The notes beneath the pieces were generated by a model. The model was not told the DNA's origin and made no database searches. It was given only the letters and a program-made list of their open reading frames with translations. DNA of 64,000 nt from Anthropogastromicrobium sp963652495 (GTDB lineage: Bacteria > Bacillota > Clostridia > Lachnospirales > Lachnospiraceae). This document shows, one piece after another, positions 1-8,223 of the stretch. The stretch is taken from assembly GCA_963652495.1 (NCBI GenBank), contig CAVJTU010000001.1, forward strand, positions 1 to 64,000, read 5' to 3'. Each line of letters begins with the position of its first letter. Position 1 is the stretch's first letter. The position numbers and the translations under genes were made by a program.

Positions 1-86
1 TGTAGGTCGCCGCAGTTCTTCGGAACTGTAGTGCTGTTTTCGTAGAATCAGGAAACTCCCGCTTCTATAAGCGGGGGTACGTTCAC
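1..86 (+). mobile_element. Right end of an IS200/IS605-type element (tnpB-associated RNA-like 3' end)
   Basis: The first 86 bases do not fit the transporter gene that follows. They hold a 6-bp hairpin closed by a UUCG tetraloop (CAGTTC-TTCG-GAACTG, 13-28) and then a 7-bp hairpin (CCCGCTT-CTAT-AAGCGGG, 58-75), followed by GGTACGTTCAC. A GC-rich hairpin followed by TTCAC is the usual right end of IS200/IS605 elements that carry tnpB, where it also forms the 3' end of the guide (omega) RNA. The transposase or tnpB gene would lie left of the window. The permease reading frame resumes right after the TTCAC, so the element sits inside that gene. The family assignment rests on pattern recognition, without a database match. 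Confidence 0.6.
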
Positions 87-813
87 ACAGTATTTTGAAA
101 GTGCGATGTTCTGGACAACGCTTCGCAATACGTTTGTAACAGCAGCACTCAGTATTCTTTTGGGATTCCCGGCACCTATTGTGCTTGCGATGATCATTAA
201 CCAGATTCGTCAGCAGAAATGGAAGAAAATTGTGCAGACAACCGTTTATATTCCATATTTTATTTCAACAGTTGTTATGGTTTCCATCTTGAATATTATG
301 CTGGCGAGCAAGGGTGGTGTCATCAGTGAGGCAATGAAGGCGATTCACCTGATTCCGGAGAAAGCAAATCTGTTCAGCAATGATTATTTTGTATGGGTGT
401 ATGTATTCTCGGGTGTTTGGCAGAGCATGGGCTGGAATAGTATTATTTACATAGCAGCTCTTTCTTCTGTTGATACGCAGCTGTATGATGCATGTAAGAT
501 TGATGGAGCAAACCGTTGGCAGACCATCGTACATATCGACTTTCCGGCACTTGTTCCGACCATTGTTATTTTGCTTATCATGAACATGGGCAGTATCTTA
601 AATGTCGGCTTTGATAAGATTTATCTGATGCAGAACACACTGAATAAAAAGACCTCAGAGGTCATCTCAACCTATGTATATACGGTTGGTATCAAATCGT
701 CACAGTTCTCGTTTGGTTCAGCAGTAGGATTGTTCACAAATGTAATTAATTTTGCATTCCTGATGTTGACAAACTGGCTGGGTAAGAAACTGACCGGTAC
801 CGGTCTGATGTAA
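87..813 (+). pseudogene. ABC sugar transporter permease, LplB/YtePQ type, 5' end lost to insertion
   Basis: This is the C-terminal part of a CUT1-family integral membrane permease (MetI-like fold) for oligosaccharides. The frame is open from base 46, and permease-like sequence starts right after the mobile-element end. The first ATG in frame is at 106, giving 235 residues against about 300 for the family. Several membrane segments remain. The cytoplasmic EAA loop that docks on the ATPase is intact (YDACKIDGANRW...IDFPAL, about residues 127-149). The N-terminal transmembrane segment is missing, and no good ribosome binding site precedes 106. The next gene starts 13 bases after the stop, as expected for a permease pair. 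Substrate is inferred from the arabinan genes downstream. Confidence 0.75.
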
Positions 814-825
814 GGAGGTGTGAGT

Positions 826-1769
826 ATGGCAGCAAAAAAAGAAAAAAGATTCGTGAGCGTCATGCCTCGGACCGAATTTTCAATGCAGCAGTCTTTATTT
901 TGAGCATTACGACATTTATTGTAATTGCCTATCCGCTCTGGTTTATCGTGATTGCGTCCATCAGTAATTCAAACATGGTCAATCAGGGAAAGGTTGTTCT
1001 GTGGCCGGTGGATATTCGTTTCTACGGTTATCAGCAGATTTTGGACGATTCTCGTATTTGGACCGGATATCTGAATACGTTGATCTATGTAATAGTCGGA
1101 ACTGTTCTGAATCTGGCGGTAACGCTTCCGGCAGCATATGCGCTGTCCAGACCGGATTTCAGGGCACGTAATGCAGTTATGATGTACTTTGTTTTCACGA
1201 TGTATTTCTCTGGCGGTCTTGTTCCACTGTATATGACGATCAAGAGTCTTGGTATGATCGGAAGCAGGTGGATCATGATTGTTATGGTACTTGTCAATAC
1301 ATACAACTTGATTATCGCAAGAACTTTCATCCAGAACACCATTCCAAATGATCTGTATGAAGCGGCACAGCTGGATGGCTGCAGTCACTTTACATTTTTT
1401 GCAAAGGTTGTTCTCCTGCTTTCCAAGGCGATTATCTCTGTAGAGCTTCTTTACTATGCAGTTTACCATTGGAATGATTATTTCACTGCGTTGATGTATA
1501 CCAATGGTGATGCAAAGATTCAGCCATTACAGACCGTTTTACGTCAGATTCTTCTTCTGAATGAGTCATATGCAAATGGAAACGGTGGTGTACAGGGTGG
1601 TTACGGTCAGTCCTCTGCTGATCAGGTTAAGTATGCAGTTATTATTGTATCTACAGTCCCGATTTTGTGTGTATACCCGTTTGTACAGAAATATTTTGAG
1701 AAGGGTGTTATGATCGGAGCCGTTAAGGGTTGTCAAAAGGGCAAAAAGACGAGAAAAAATAGAATATAA
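826..1769 (+). pseudogene. ABC sugar transporter permease, YtcP/LplC type, with 5' frameshift
   Basis: This is the second CUT1 permease of the pair. A strong ribosome binding site (AAGGAGG) precedes the ATG at 826, but this frame ends at a TGA at 901-903. The conserved protein (KIRERHASDRIFN, then the first membrane helix) continues in the frame that is one base back, entered within the A7/A6 runs at 834-847. One missing A would explain the shift. From there the frame is open to 1769 with the EAA loop (YEAAQLDGCSHF) and the family C-terminal motif KGVMIGAVKG. An independent start would have to use the TTG at 900, inside the first helix. Alternatives to a dead gene are an assembly error, slipped-strand phase variation, or slippage during expression. 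Both permeases of this transporter therefore carry a lesion. Confidence 0.75.
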
Positions 1770-1773
1770 GAAG

Positions 1774-1823
1774 AAAAAATGGTATTTGAAAACAAAAGAA
1801 AATGGGATCAAATACCATTTTTT
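1774..1823 (+). terminator. Terminator after the permease pair
   Basis: A perfect 16-bp inverted repeat (1774-1789 with 1808-1823) has an A-rich left flank and a T6 run at the end of its right arm. It lies five bases after the permease stop and separates it from the arabinofuranosidase promoter. The A and T tracts are symmetrical, so it could act in both directions. Confidence 0.85.
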
Positions 1824-1858
1824 GCAAATAAAATGACTACATTTACTTTTCGTGAGAA

Positions 1859-1893
1859 ACAACTTGTCAATACGAGGGTACAAGTTGTAGAAT
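1859..1893 (+). promoter_or_regulatory. Promoter with overlapping inverted-repeat operator for the arabinose genes
   Basis: A sigma-A-type promoter, TTGTCA (1864-1869) and TAGAAT (1888-1893) with an 18-base spacer, lies ahead of the GH51 gene. A perfect 9-bp inverted repeat, ACAACTTGT (1859-1867) and ACAAGTTGT (1880-1888), has one arm over the -35 and the other ending at the -10. A repressor dimer bound there would block polymerase. The repeat resembles AraR/LacI-type sites in general form (an A/T-rich TTGT..ACAA core). Which repressor binds is inference, since no regulator gene lies in the window. Confidence 0.6.
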
Positions 1894-1928
1894 TGAGATA
1901 ACAAAATCAAAGACAAAGGAGGCTTGTT

Positions 1929-3434
1929 ATGGCAAAATTACATATTCGCCCAGACGTGATCAAGGGACATATTAATCCTGAGCTTCAAGGACATTTCTCT
2001 GAGCATCTGGGACGCTGCATTTATGAGGGTCTTTACGTAGGAGAAAACTCTCCAATTCCGAACACAAACGGTATGAGAAATGACGTGGTTGAGGCATTGA
2101 AAGAGATTCATGTTCCGGTACTTCGCTGGCCGGGCGGCTGCTTTGCGGATGAGTACCATTGGAAGGATGGTATCGGCCCGAAGGAAAGCAGAAAGAAGAT
2201 GATCAATACACATTGGGGCGGTGTTGTTGAGGACAACAGCTTTGGTACGCACGAGTTTATGGAATTATGCCGTCAGCTTGGCTGCAAGACGTATATCAAC
2301 GGAAACGTAGGCAGCGGCACGGTACAGGAGATGTCTGAGTGGGTTGAGTACATGACCTTCGAGGGCGTATCCCCGATGGCAGACCTTCGTGCAAAGAATG
2401 GTCATGAGGAGCCGTGGAAGGTAGACTATTTTGGCGTCGGCAATGAGAACTGGGGCTGCGGCGGAAATATGCTCCCGGAGCAGTATGGCATGATGTATCG
2501 CCGTTATCAGACTTATGTGAGAAATTACAGCAATGCAGCACCGATCAGTAAGATTGCCTGCGGTGCAAATGTAGATGATTATGAGTGGACCGAGAAGGTA
2601 CTTGAGACTGCGAATCGCCGCATGGCAAAGGAAGCACACGGTGCAATGGATGGTCTGTCCCTTCATTATTATACGCATCCGGGCGGATGGGAGAATAAGG
2701 GAAGCGCAACTGAGTTTACCGAGACCGAGTGGTACGAGACTATGAAGCGCACCTATTATATGGAAGAACTTGTCACACGTCACGGCGCAATCATGGACAA
2801 GTATGACCCGGAGAAGAAAGTCGGCATGATCGTCGATGAGTGGGGCTGCTGGTTTGATGTAGAGCCGGGCACCAATCCTGGTTTCTTATATCAGCAGAAT
2901 ACCATGCGTGATGCGCTTGTTGCCGGAATCAATTTAAATATCTTCAACAAGCATTGTGACCGTGTCAAGATGGCAAACATCGCACAGATGGTAAACGTGC
3001 TTCAGTCTGTCATTCTGACCGATGGCGAGCGCATGATCAAGACACCGACTTGGTTTGTCTTCTATCTGTATCAGGCACATCAGGATGGCGAGCTTCTTGA
3101 CAGTACGCTTGAGACACAGCTGATTGGACCAGAAGGCCATCAGGCACCGAACATGACAGAGTCTGTGTCTTTGGGCAAGGATGGAAAGATGCATATCACA
3201 TTGACGAATGAGTCTGTCACCGAGGAATATCCGGTTGACGTTGTACTTGACAGTGGAAAGGCAACTGCAGTTGAGGGAATGATCTTAACAGGTGAGATGC
3301 ATGAGCATAACACATTTGATAATCCGGATCAGGTAAAATGTGAAGCATTTAATGGCGCAGAGCTTACTGAGGGCGGCCTGAAGCTGACACTTCCAAAGTG
3401 CAGCGTGCTTCATCTGGTCGTAACTGTAGAATAA
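1929..3434 (+). CDS. abfA: Intracellular alpha-L-arabinofuranosidase, GH51
   Basis: The enzyme releases terminal L-arabinofuranose from arabino-oligosaccharides. The 501-residue length and lack of a signal peptide fit the cytoplasmic GH51 family. The retaining catalytic pair is visible: acid/base Glu173 in GVGNENWGCGG and nucleophile Glu304 in MIVDEWGCW. The substrate-site motif LRWPGGCFADEYHW is at about 65-78. The start is set by AAAGGAGG eight bases upstream. A GH43 gene follows after 19 bases, then araA, so products feed straight into arabinose isomerisation. Expression is probably controlled by the palindromic operator over its promoter. Confidence 0.95.
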   Translation: MAKLHIRPDVIKGHINPELQGHFSEHLGRCIYEGLYVGENSPIPNTNGMRNDVVEALKEIHVPVLRWPGGCFADEYHWKDGIGPKESRKKMINTHWGGVVEDNSFGTHEFMELCRQLGCKTYINGNVGSGTVQEMSEWVEYMTFEGVSPMADLRAKNGHEEPWKVDYFGVGNENWGCGGNMLPEQYGMMYRRYQTYVRNYSNAAPISKIACGANVDDYEWTEKVLETANRRMAKEAHGAMDGLSLHYYTHPGGWENKGSATEFTETEWYETMKRTYYMEELVTRHGAIMDKYDPEKKVGMIVDEWGCWFDVEPGTNPGFLYQQNTMRDALVAGINLNIFNKHCDRVKMANIAQMVNVLQSVILTDGERMIKTPTWFVFYLYQAHQDGELLDSTLETQLIGPEGHQAPNMTESVSLGKDGKMHITLTNESVTEEYPVDVVLDSGKATAVEGMILTGEMHEHNTFDNPDQVKCEAFNGAELTEGGLKLTLPKCSVLHLVVTVE

Positions 3435-3453
3435 GTCAGAGCGAGGAAATCGA

Positions 3454-4437
3454 ATGGACGAGAAAACAAACTGGCAGTCACTTGAAAAGAATGGACTGAT
3501 TACTGAGTACAATGAGCCGTTTATTGAGCAGCGCGCCGATCCGTTTGTATGCAAGGCTGCCGATGGCACCTATTATTTTACCGCTTCCTATCCGGCTTAT
3601 GACCGCATTTTGCTTCGCAGCAGCAAGACCTTAAACGGTCTGAAGGACGCGAAGGAGCGTCAGATCTGGGTTAAGCATGAGCATGGCCCGATGAGCTGCC
3701 ATATCTGGGCACCGGAGCTTCATTTTGTCTATGGAAAGTGGTGCATTTATTTTGCTGCAGGCGAGGCAGAGGATATCTGGAAGATTCGCCCGTACGTGCT
3801 TGTATGCGATGGTGATCCGATGACAGGTGAGTGGAGCGAGTTAGGCCCGATGAAGGGCTGCGATGACGATCCGTTCTCCTTTACCGATTTCTCGCTGGAT
3901 GCAACGATCTTCGAGCATAAAGGTGACTACTATTATGTGTGGGCACAGAAAGCATCCAATATATCCAATCTTTATATCGCCAAGATGGCAGCACCAGACA
4001 AGCTGGCAACGGTCATGGAGATGATCACAACACCGGATTATGACTGGGAGCGCATTTTGTTCTGGGTAAATGAAGGCCCGGCTGTGTTAAAGCACGCTGG
4101 AAAACTGTGGCTGACATTCTCTGCCAGCGGAACAGGTTCCTGTTACTGTGTTGGCCTTTTAAGTGCAGATGAGGATGCAGATTTGCTTGATCCGGCTTCG
4201 TGGACAAAGGAGCGTATGCCAGTATTGGCAACGGACCCAGAGAAGGGATTGTATGGTCCAGGCCATAACAGCTTTACAACGGATGAGGACGGCAATGACA
4301 TCATGGTTTACCATGCGAGAACCTACGATGGCATCAAGACAAAGGATCCGCTATACGATCCAAATCGTCATGCTCACCTGTTAAAAGTGCAGTACGACGA
4401 GACGGGCCGTCCAATCTTTGCTTATCAGAAGCATTGA
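3454..4437 (+). CDS. GH43 family glycoside hydrolase (arabinofuranosidase/arabinanase-like)
   Basis: A 327-residue cytoplasmic five-bladed beta-propeller hydrolase of GH43. The three expected acidic residues can be placed: general base Asp29 in QRADPF, pKa modulator Asp149 in FSLDATIF, and general acid Glu207 in WVNEGPAV. Length matches a single catalytic domain without a carbohydrate-binding module. It is 19 bases downstream of the GH51 gene, with a GAGGA ribosome binding site, so it is in the same operon. GH43 covers alpha-L-arabinofuranosidases, endo-arabinanases and beta-xylosidases; the neighbours favour arabinofuranosidase activity, but the exact specificity cannot be read from sequence. 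Confidence 0.88.
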   Translation: MDEKTNWQSLEKNGLITEYNEPFIEQRADPFVCKAADGTYYFTASYPAYDRILLRSSKTLNGLKDAKERQIWVKHEHGPMSCHIWAPELHFVYGKWCIYFAAGEAEDIWKIRPYVLVCDGDPMTGEWSELGPMKGCDDDPFSFTDFSLDATIFEHKGDYYYVWAQKASNISNLYIAKMAAPDKLATVMEMITTPDYDWERILFWVNEGPAVLKHAGKLWLTFSASGTGSCYCVGLLSADEDADLLDPASWTKERMPVLATDPEKGLYGPGHNSFTTDEDGNDIMVYHARTYDGIKTKDPLYDPNRHAHLLKVQYDETGRPIFAYQKH

Positions 4438-4459
4438 TTTGGCAATATAGTATTTTTTA

Positions 4460-4538
4460 GATACCAGGGTCAAAAGGTCAGAAAGCCGATGCAAGCTTGC
4501 TTGCAAGAGGATTTTTGACCTCTTGACCCCAACATCAT
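4460..4538 (+). repeat. Dispersed inverted-repeat element, family 1, copy 1
   Basis: A 79-base non-coding element between the GH43 gene and araA. Its ends are near-inverted copies of each other (GATACCAGGGTCAAAA at the left, TTTTGACCCCAACATC.. at the right) and a GCAAGCTTGCTTGC core allows further pairing. Nearly the same sequence recurs at 18628-18700 and, inverted, inside 43414-43590; shorter forms are at 51086-51123 and 63142-63188. It may fold into a hairpin that acts as a terminator. Its spread suggests a MITE- or REP-like element. Confidence 0.75.
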
Positions 4539-4571
4539 AGAATAAAATAACAGAAAGGATTGGTTTTTGAA

Positions 4572-6071
4572 ATGAAAACAGGAAAGAATTATAAGTTTTG
4601 GTTTTGTACCGGATCTCAGGATCTGTACGGTGCCGAGTGCTTACAGAAGGTAGCAGAGCATTCCAAGATTATTGTAGAGAAGTTAAACGAGTCTGGAAAT
4701 CTTCCATTTGAGGTTGTTTGGAAGCCAACTTTAATCACAAACGAGCTGATTCGCCGTACCTTCAACGAGGCAAACATCGACGAGGAGTGCGCAGGTGTGA
4801 TCGTTTGGATGCATACTTTCTCCCCAGCAAAGTCTTGGATTCTTGGTCTTCAGGAGTACAGAAAGCCGTTGCTGCATCTGCATACCCAGTTTAACATGGA
4901 GATCCCGTATGACACCATCGACATGGATTTCATGAACGAGAACCAGTCTGCACACGGTGACAGAGAGTTTGGCCACATGGTAACCCGTATGGGCATTGAA
5001 CGCAAGGTTGTTGTTGGTCATTGGTCGGATGAGAAGCTTCAGAAGAAGATCGGCAGTTGGATGCGCACTGCAGTCGGTGTTGTCGAGAGCAGTCACATCC
5101 GCGTTATGCGTGTTGCTGATAACATGAGAAATGTTGCCGTAACCGAGGGTGATAAGGTAGAGGCTCAGTTAAAGTTTGGCTGGGAGATCGACGCATATCC
5201 GGTAAACGAGATTGCAGAGTCTGTGGCTGCTGTATCCGCATCCGATACCAATGCGCTGGTAGATGAGTATTACAGCAAGTACAATATTCTTCTGGAAGGA
5301 CGCGATCCGGAAGAGTTTAAGAAGCATGTTGCGGTACAGGCACAGATCGAGCTTGGCTTCGAGCGTTTCCTTGAGGAGAAGAACTATCAGGCAATCGTAA
5401 CTCACTTTGGCGATCTGGGCGCATTAAAGCAGCTGCCAGGTCTGGCAATCCAGAGACTCATGGAAAAGGGATACGGTTTCGGTGCAGAGGGTGACTGGAA
5501 GGTCGCTGCCATGGTACGTTTAATGAAGATCATGACCGCAGGAATGAAGGATGCAAAGGGAACCTCTATGCTTGAGGATTACACTTATAACTTAGTTCCG
5601 GGCAAGGAAGGCATCTTAGAGGCTCATATGCTTGAGATCTGCCCATCCATCGCAGATGGCCCGATCAGCATCAAGTGCCAGCCGCTGTCCATGGGTGACA
5701 GAGAAGATCCGGCTCGTCTGGTATTCACTTCCAAGGAAGGAACTGGTATCGCTACCTCTTTAGTAGACTTAGGCGATCGTTTCCGTCTGTTAATCAACAC
5801 TGTTGACTGCAAGAAGGTAGAAAAGCCAATGCCGAAGCTGCCAGTCGCAACCAACTTCTGGACCCCACAGCCAGATCTGATCACAGGAGCAGAGGCATGG
5901 ATCTTAGCAGGTGGCGCTCACCATACCGCATTCACCTATGACCTCACCGCAGAGCAGATGGGTGACTGGGCAGAGGCAATGGGAATTGAGCCAGTTTACA
6001 TCGACAACGAGACCACCATCCGCGGCCTGAAGAAGGACCTGATGCTGGGCAATCTTGTTTATAGAAAGTAA
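4572..6071 (+). CDS. araA: L-arabinose isomerase
   Basis: Converts L-arabinose to L-ribulose in the cytoplasm, a Mn-dependent ketol isomerisation and the first catabolic step. The 499-residue protein has the metal and catalytic residues in family context: Glu306 (GYGFGAEGDW), Glu335 (SMLEDYTY), His352 (ILEAHML) and His451 (GGAHHTAF). The ATG at 4572 is preferred over an in-frame TTG at 4560 because the AAAGGA site at 4553-4558 sits only one base from the TTG. It follows the GH51 and GH43 genes but is separated from them by a family-1 repeat. araB and araD are not in the window. Confidence 0.97.
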   Translation: MKTGKNYKFWFCTGSQDLYGAECLQKVAEHSKIIVEKLNESGNLPFEVVWKPTLITNELIRRTFNEANIDEECAGVIVWMHTFSPAKSWILGLQEYRKPLLHLHTQFNMEIPYDTIDMDFMNENQSAHGDREFGHMVTRMGIERKVVVGHWSDEKLQKKIGSWMRTAVGVVESSHIRVMRVADNMRNVAVTEGDKVEAQLKFGWEIDAYPVNEIAESVAAVSASDTNALVDEYYSKYNILLEGRDPEEFKKHVAVQAQIELGFERFLEEKNYQAIVTHFGDLGALKQLPGLAIQRLMEKGYGFGAEGDWKVAAMVRLMKIMTAGMKDAKGTSMLEDYTYNLVPGKEGILEAHMLEICPSIADGPISIKCQPLSMGDREDPARLVFTSKEGTGIATSLVDLGDRFRLLINTVDCKKVEKPMPKLPVATNFWTPQPDLITGAEAWILAGGAHHTAFTYDLTAEQMGDWAEAMGIEPVYIDNETTIRGLKKDLMLGNLVYRK

Positions 6072-6095
6072 ATTATAAATAGAAAAAAACTTTCG

Positions 6096-6130
6096 GGCTG
6101 TCAAGAAAAAACACTTGACAGCCTTTCTTT
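6096..6130 (+). terminator. araA terminator whose right arm carries the next promoter's -35
   Basis: A perfect 10-bp stem, GGCTGTCAAG (6096-6105) with CTTGACAGCC (6114-6123), is followed by a T-rich run. It is a standard intrinsic terminator 25 bases after araA. Its right arm contains TTGACA (6115-6120), the -35 box of the ylxM-ffh promoter. Confidence 0.9.
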
Positions 6131-6143
6131 TTTCGTGTATAGT
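6115..6143 (+). promoter_or_regulatory. Promoter of the ylxM-ffh operon
   Basis: Consensus -35 TTGACA (6115-6120), a 17-base spacer and -10 TATAGT (6138-6143) lie 18 bases ahead of the ylxM start. The -35 lies in the right arm of the araA terminator stem, so termination signal and promoter share bases. The transcript leader would be very short, about 10 bases. Confidence 0.8.
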
Positions 6144-6160
6144 ATCGAAGGTGGTGTTTG

Positions 6161-6505
6161 ATGGAAAAGATTGTAGAACGCAATATGCTGTACGATTTCT
6201 ACGGTGAACTGCTTACGCCGCACCAGCAGGAAATCTACGAAAGCATTATTTTTCAGGATCTGTCGCTGAGCGAGGTGGCAGAGCTGCATGGCATCAGCAG
6301 GCAGGGAGTTCATGATCTTGTAAGGCGCTGTGACAAGCTGCTTGAAGGGTATGAGAACAAACTGCATTTGGTAGAGCGCTTTGTGACACTCAAATCCTCA
6401 GTGGGCGAGTTAAGAGAGCTTGCAAGAGAGTATGAGAAGAGCAAAGATCGGTCACTATTTCGACAGATTGATCAGCTTTGCCAGACAATACTCGAAGAAC
6501 TGTAA
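6161..6505 (+). CDS. ylxM: YlxM/p13-like helix-turn-helix protein
   Basis: A 114-residue protein of the YlxM family, normally encoded just upstream of ffh and thought to modulate SRP function. The helix-turn-helix (LSLSEVAELHGISRQGVHDLVRRC, about residues 38-61) resembles sigma-factor region 4. The C-terminal half is charged and helical. The ATG at 6161 follows a weak GAAGGTGG site; an in-frame TTG sits one codon upstream. It is 30 bases ahead of ffh, in the same operon. Confidence 0.9.
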   Translation: MEKIVERNMLYDFYGELLTPHQQEIYESIIFQDLSLSEVAELHGISRQGVHDLVRRCDKLLEGYENKLHLVERFVTLKSSVGELRELAREYEKSKDRSLFRQIDQLCQTILEEL

Positions 6506-6535
6506 TAGAAGGCAAAGCAGAAAGGAGCTGCAAAA

Positions 6536-7888
6536 GTGGCATTTGAGAGCTTATCTGAAAAGCTTCAGAACGTATTTAAGAATCTGCGCGGCAAGGGTCG
6601 TCTGACAGAAGCGGACGTAAAGGCTGCTTTGAAGGAAGTAAAGATCGCGCTCCTGGAAGCGGATGTCAACTTCAAGGTAGTAAAGGGCTTCGTAAAATCG
6701 GTTGAAGAGCGCGCAGTCGGACAGGACGTTATGAACGGACTGAATCCTGGTCAGATGGTAATCAAGATCGTAAATGAAGAGCTTGTTTCACTGATGGGTT
6801 CCGAGACAACAGAGATTGCTCTGCTTCCGGGAAATCAGGTGACGGTCATCATGATGATCGGTCTTCAGGGCGCCGGTAAGACAACGACAGCCGCTAAGAT
6901 CGCAGGAAAGTTAAAGATGAAAGGCAGACAGCCGCTTTTAGTTGCCTGTGACATCTACCGTCCGGCGGCGATCAAGCAGTTGGAGGTCAACGGCGAGAAG
7001 CAGGGCGTTGAGGTATTCTCAATGGGAACGAATCACAGCCCGGTTGACATCGCAAAGGCAGCGATCGAGCATGCAAAGAATAACGGACAAAACGTAGTTA
7101 TCCTCGATACAGCAGGCCGTCTGCAGATTGATGAATCCATGATGCAGGAGCTTGTAGAAGTAAAAGAGGCTGCAGGCGTTACACAGACATTGCTCGTTGT
7201 GGACGCAATGACCGGACAGGAAGCAGTCAACGTAGCGACTGCATTCAATGACCGTATCGGCGTAGATGGGGTGATCCTGACAAAGCTCGATGGCGACACC
7301 AGAGGCGGTGCAGCATTGTCTATCCGTCAGGTGACAGGAAAGCCGATTCTTTACATCGGTATGGGCGAGAAGCTTTCCGATCTGGAGCAGTTTTATCCGG
7401 ATCGTATGGCATCCCGTATCCTCGGCATGGGCGATGTCATGAGCCTGATTGAGAAGGTAGAGGCACAGGTCGATGCTGAGAAGGCAAAGGAGATGGAGCA
7501 GAAGCTTCGCAAAGCATCCTTTGACTTAAACGACTATCTGGAACAGATGGAGCAGATGAAAAATATGGGTGGTCTTAGCAAAATCATGGAGATGCTTCCG
7601 GGCATGGGCATGAATATCAACGCGAAGAACATGCCGGATATGGACGAAAGTGAGAAACAAATGGAACGGATTCAGGCAATCATTCGCTCCATGACCATGA
7701 AGGAACGTACCAATCCGGATATTATCAATGCATCCAGAAAGAACCGCATTGCAAAAGGTGCAGGAGTCGATGTGGTGGAGGTCAATCGTCTGTTAAAGCA
7801 GTTTGACCAGAGCCGTAAGCTGATGAAGCAGATGCCCGGCATGATGGGCAAGCAGGCAAAAAAAGGAAGATTTAAACTGCCTTTTTAA
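6536..7888 (+). CDS. ffh: Signal recognition particle protein Ffh (SRP54)
   Basis: GTPase of the signal recognition particle, which takes ribosomes with nascent membrane proteins to FtsY. The 450-residue protein shows the N domain (1-100), the G domain with G1 GLQGAGKTT (109-117), DTAGR (191-195) and TKLDGD (249-254), and a methionine-rich M domain from about 300 (EQMEQMKNMGG, MLPGMGM, MPGMMG) that binds 4.5S RNA and signal peptides. It starts at a GTG after AGAAAGGAG. It is encoded just ahead of rpsP, as in many Firmicutes. Confidence 0.98.
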   Translation: MAFESLSEKLQNVFKNLRGKGRLTEADVKAALKEVKIALLEADVNFKVVKGFVKSVEERAVGQDVMNGLNPGQMVIKIVNEELVSLMGSETTEIALLPGNQVTVIMMIGLQGAGKTTTAAKIAGKLKMKGRQPLLVACDIYRPAAIKQLEVNGEKQGVEVFSMGTNHSPVDIAKAAIEHAKNNGQNVVILDTAGRLQIDESMMQELVEVKEAAGVTQTLLVVDAMTGQEAVNVATAFNDRIGVDGVILTKLDGDTRGGAALSIRQVTGKPILYIGMGEKLSDLEQFYPDRMASRILGMGDVMSLIEKVEAQVDAEKAKEMEQKLRKASFDLNDYLEQMEQMKNMGGLSKIMEMLPGMGMNINAKNMPDMDESEKQMERIQAIIRSMTMKERTNPDIINASRKNRIAKGAGVDVVEVNRLLKQFDQSRKLMKQMPGMMGKQAKKGRFKLPF

Positions 7889-7925
7889 TAAATAATTAAA
7901 TTAAAATAATTGGAGGAATTTTACA

Positions 7926-8168
7926 ATGGTAAAGATTAGATTAAAGAGAATGGGACAGAAGAAGGCTCCTTTCTACAGAGTGGTAGTTGCAGATGAGAGA
8001 TCCCCAAGAGACGGAAGATTCATCGAGGAGATCGGTTACTATGATCCAACTAAGGATCCGAGCGTAATCAAGTTTGATGAAGAAGCTGCTAAGAAATGGC
8101 TTGCAAACGGTGCTCAGCCTACAGATACAGTTGCAAAGTTATTAAAGGTTGCTGGTATTGAGAAATAA
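7926..8168 (+). CDS. rpsP: 30S ribosomal protein S16
   Basis: An 80-residue S16 with the typical N-terminus MVKIRLKRMGQKKAPFYRVVVADERSPRDGR (read in parts) and a strong GGAGG site. It assembles early in the 30S subunit body. It follows ffh after 37 A/T-rich bases and precedes khpA. Confidence 0.98.
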   Translation: MVKIRLKRMGQKKAPFYRVVVADERSPRDGRFIEEIGYYDPTKDPSVIKFDEEAAKKWLANGAQPTDTVAKLLKVAGIEK

Positions 8169-8223
8169 TTAGTGCCGAATCCTTTTATCAAATGTTGCGG
8201 GTGCAGCAGAATGAGAGAGATGT

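Noticed and set aside
842..849. dnaX-like programmed frameshift site
   Set aside because: The A-run heptamer resembles A-AAA-AAG, but the zero frame is not phased as in dnaX and no stimulatory stem or upstream Shine-Dalgarno sequence is evident. Kept only as a possibility within the frameshift finding.
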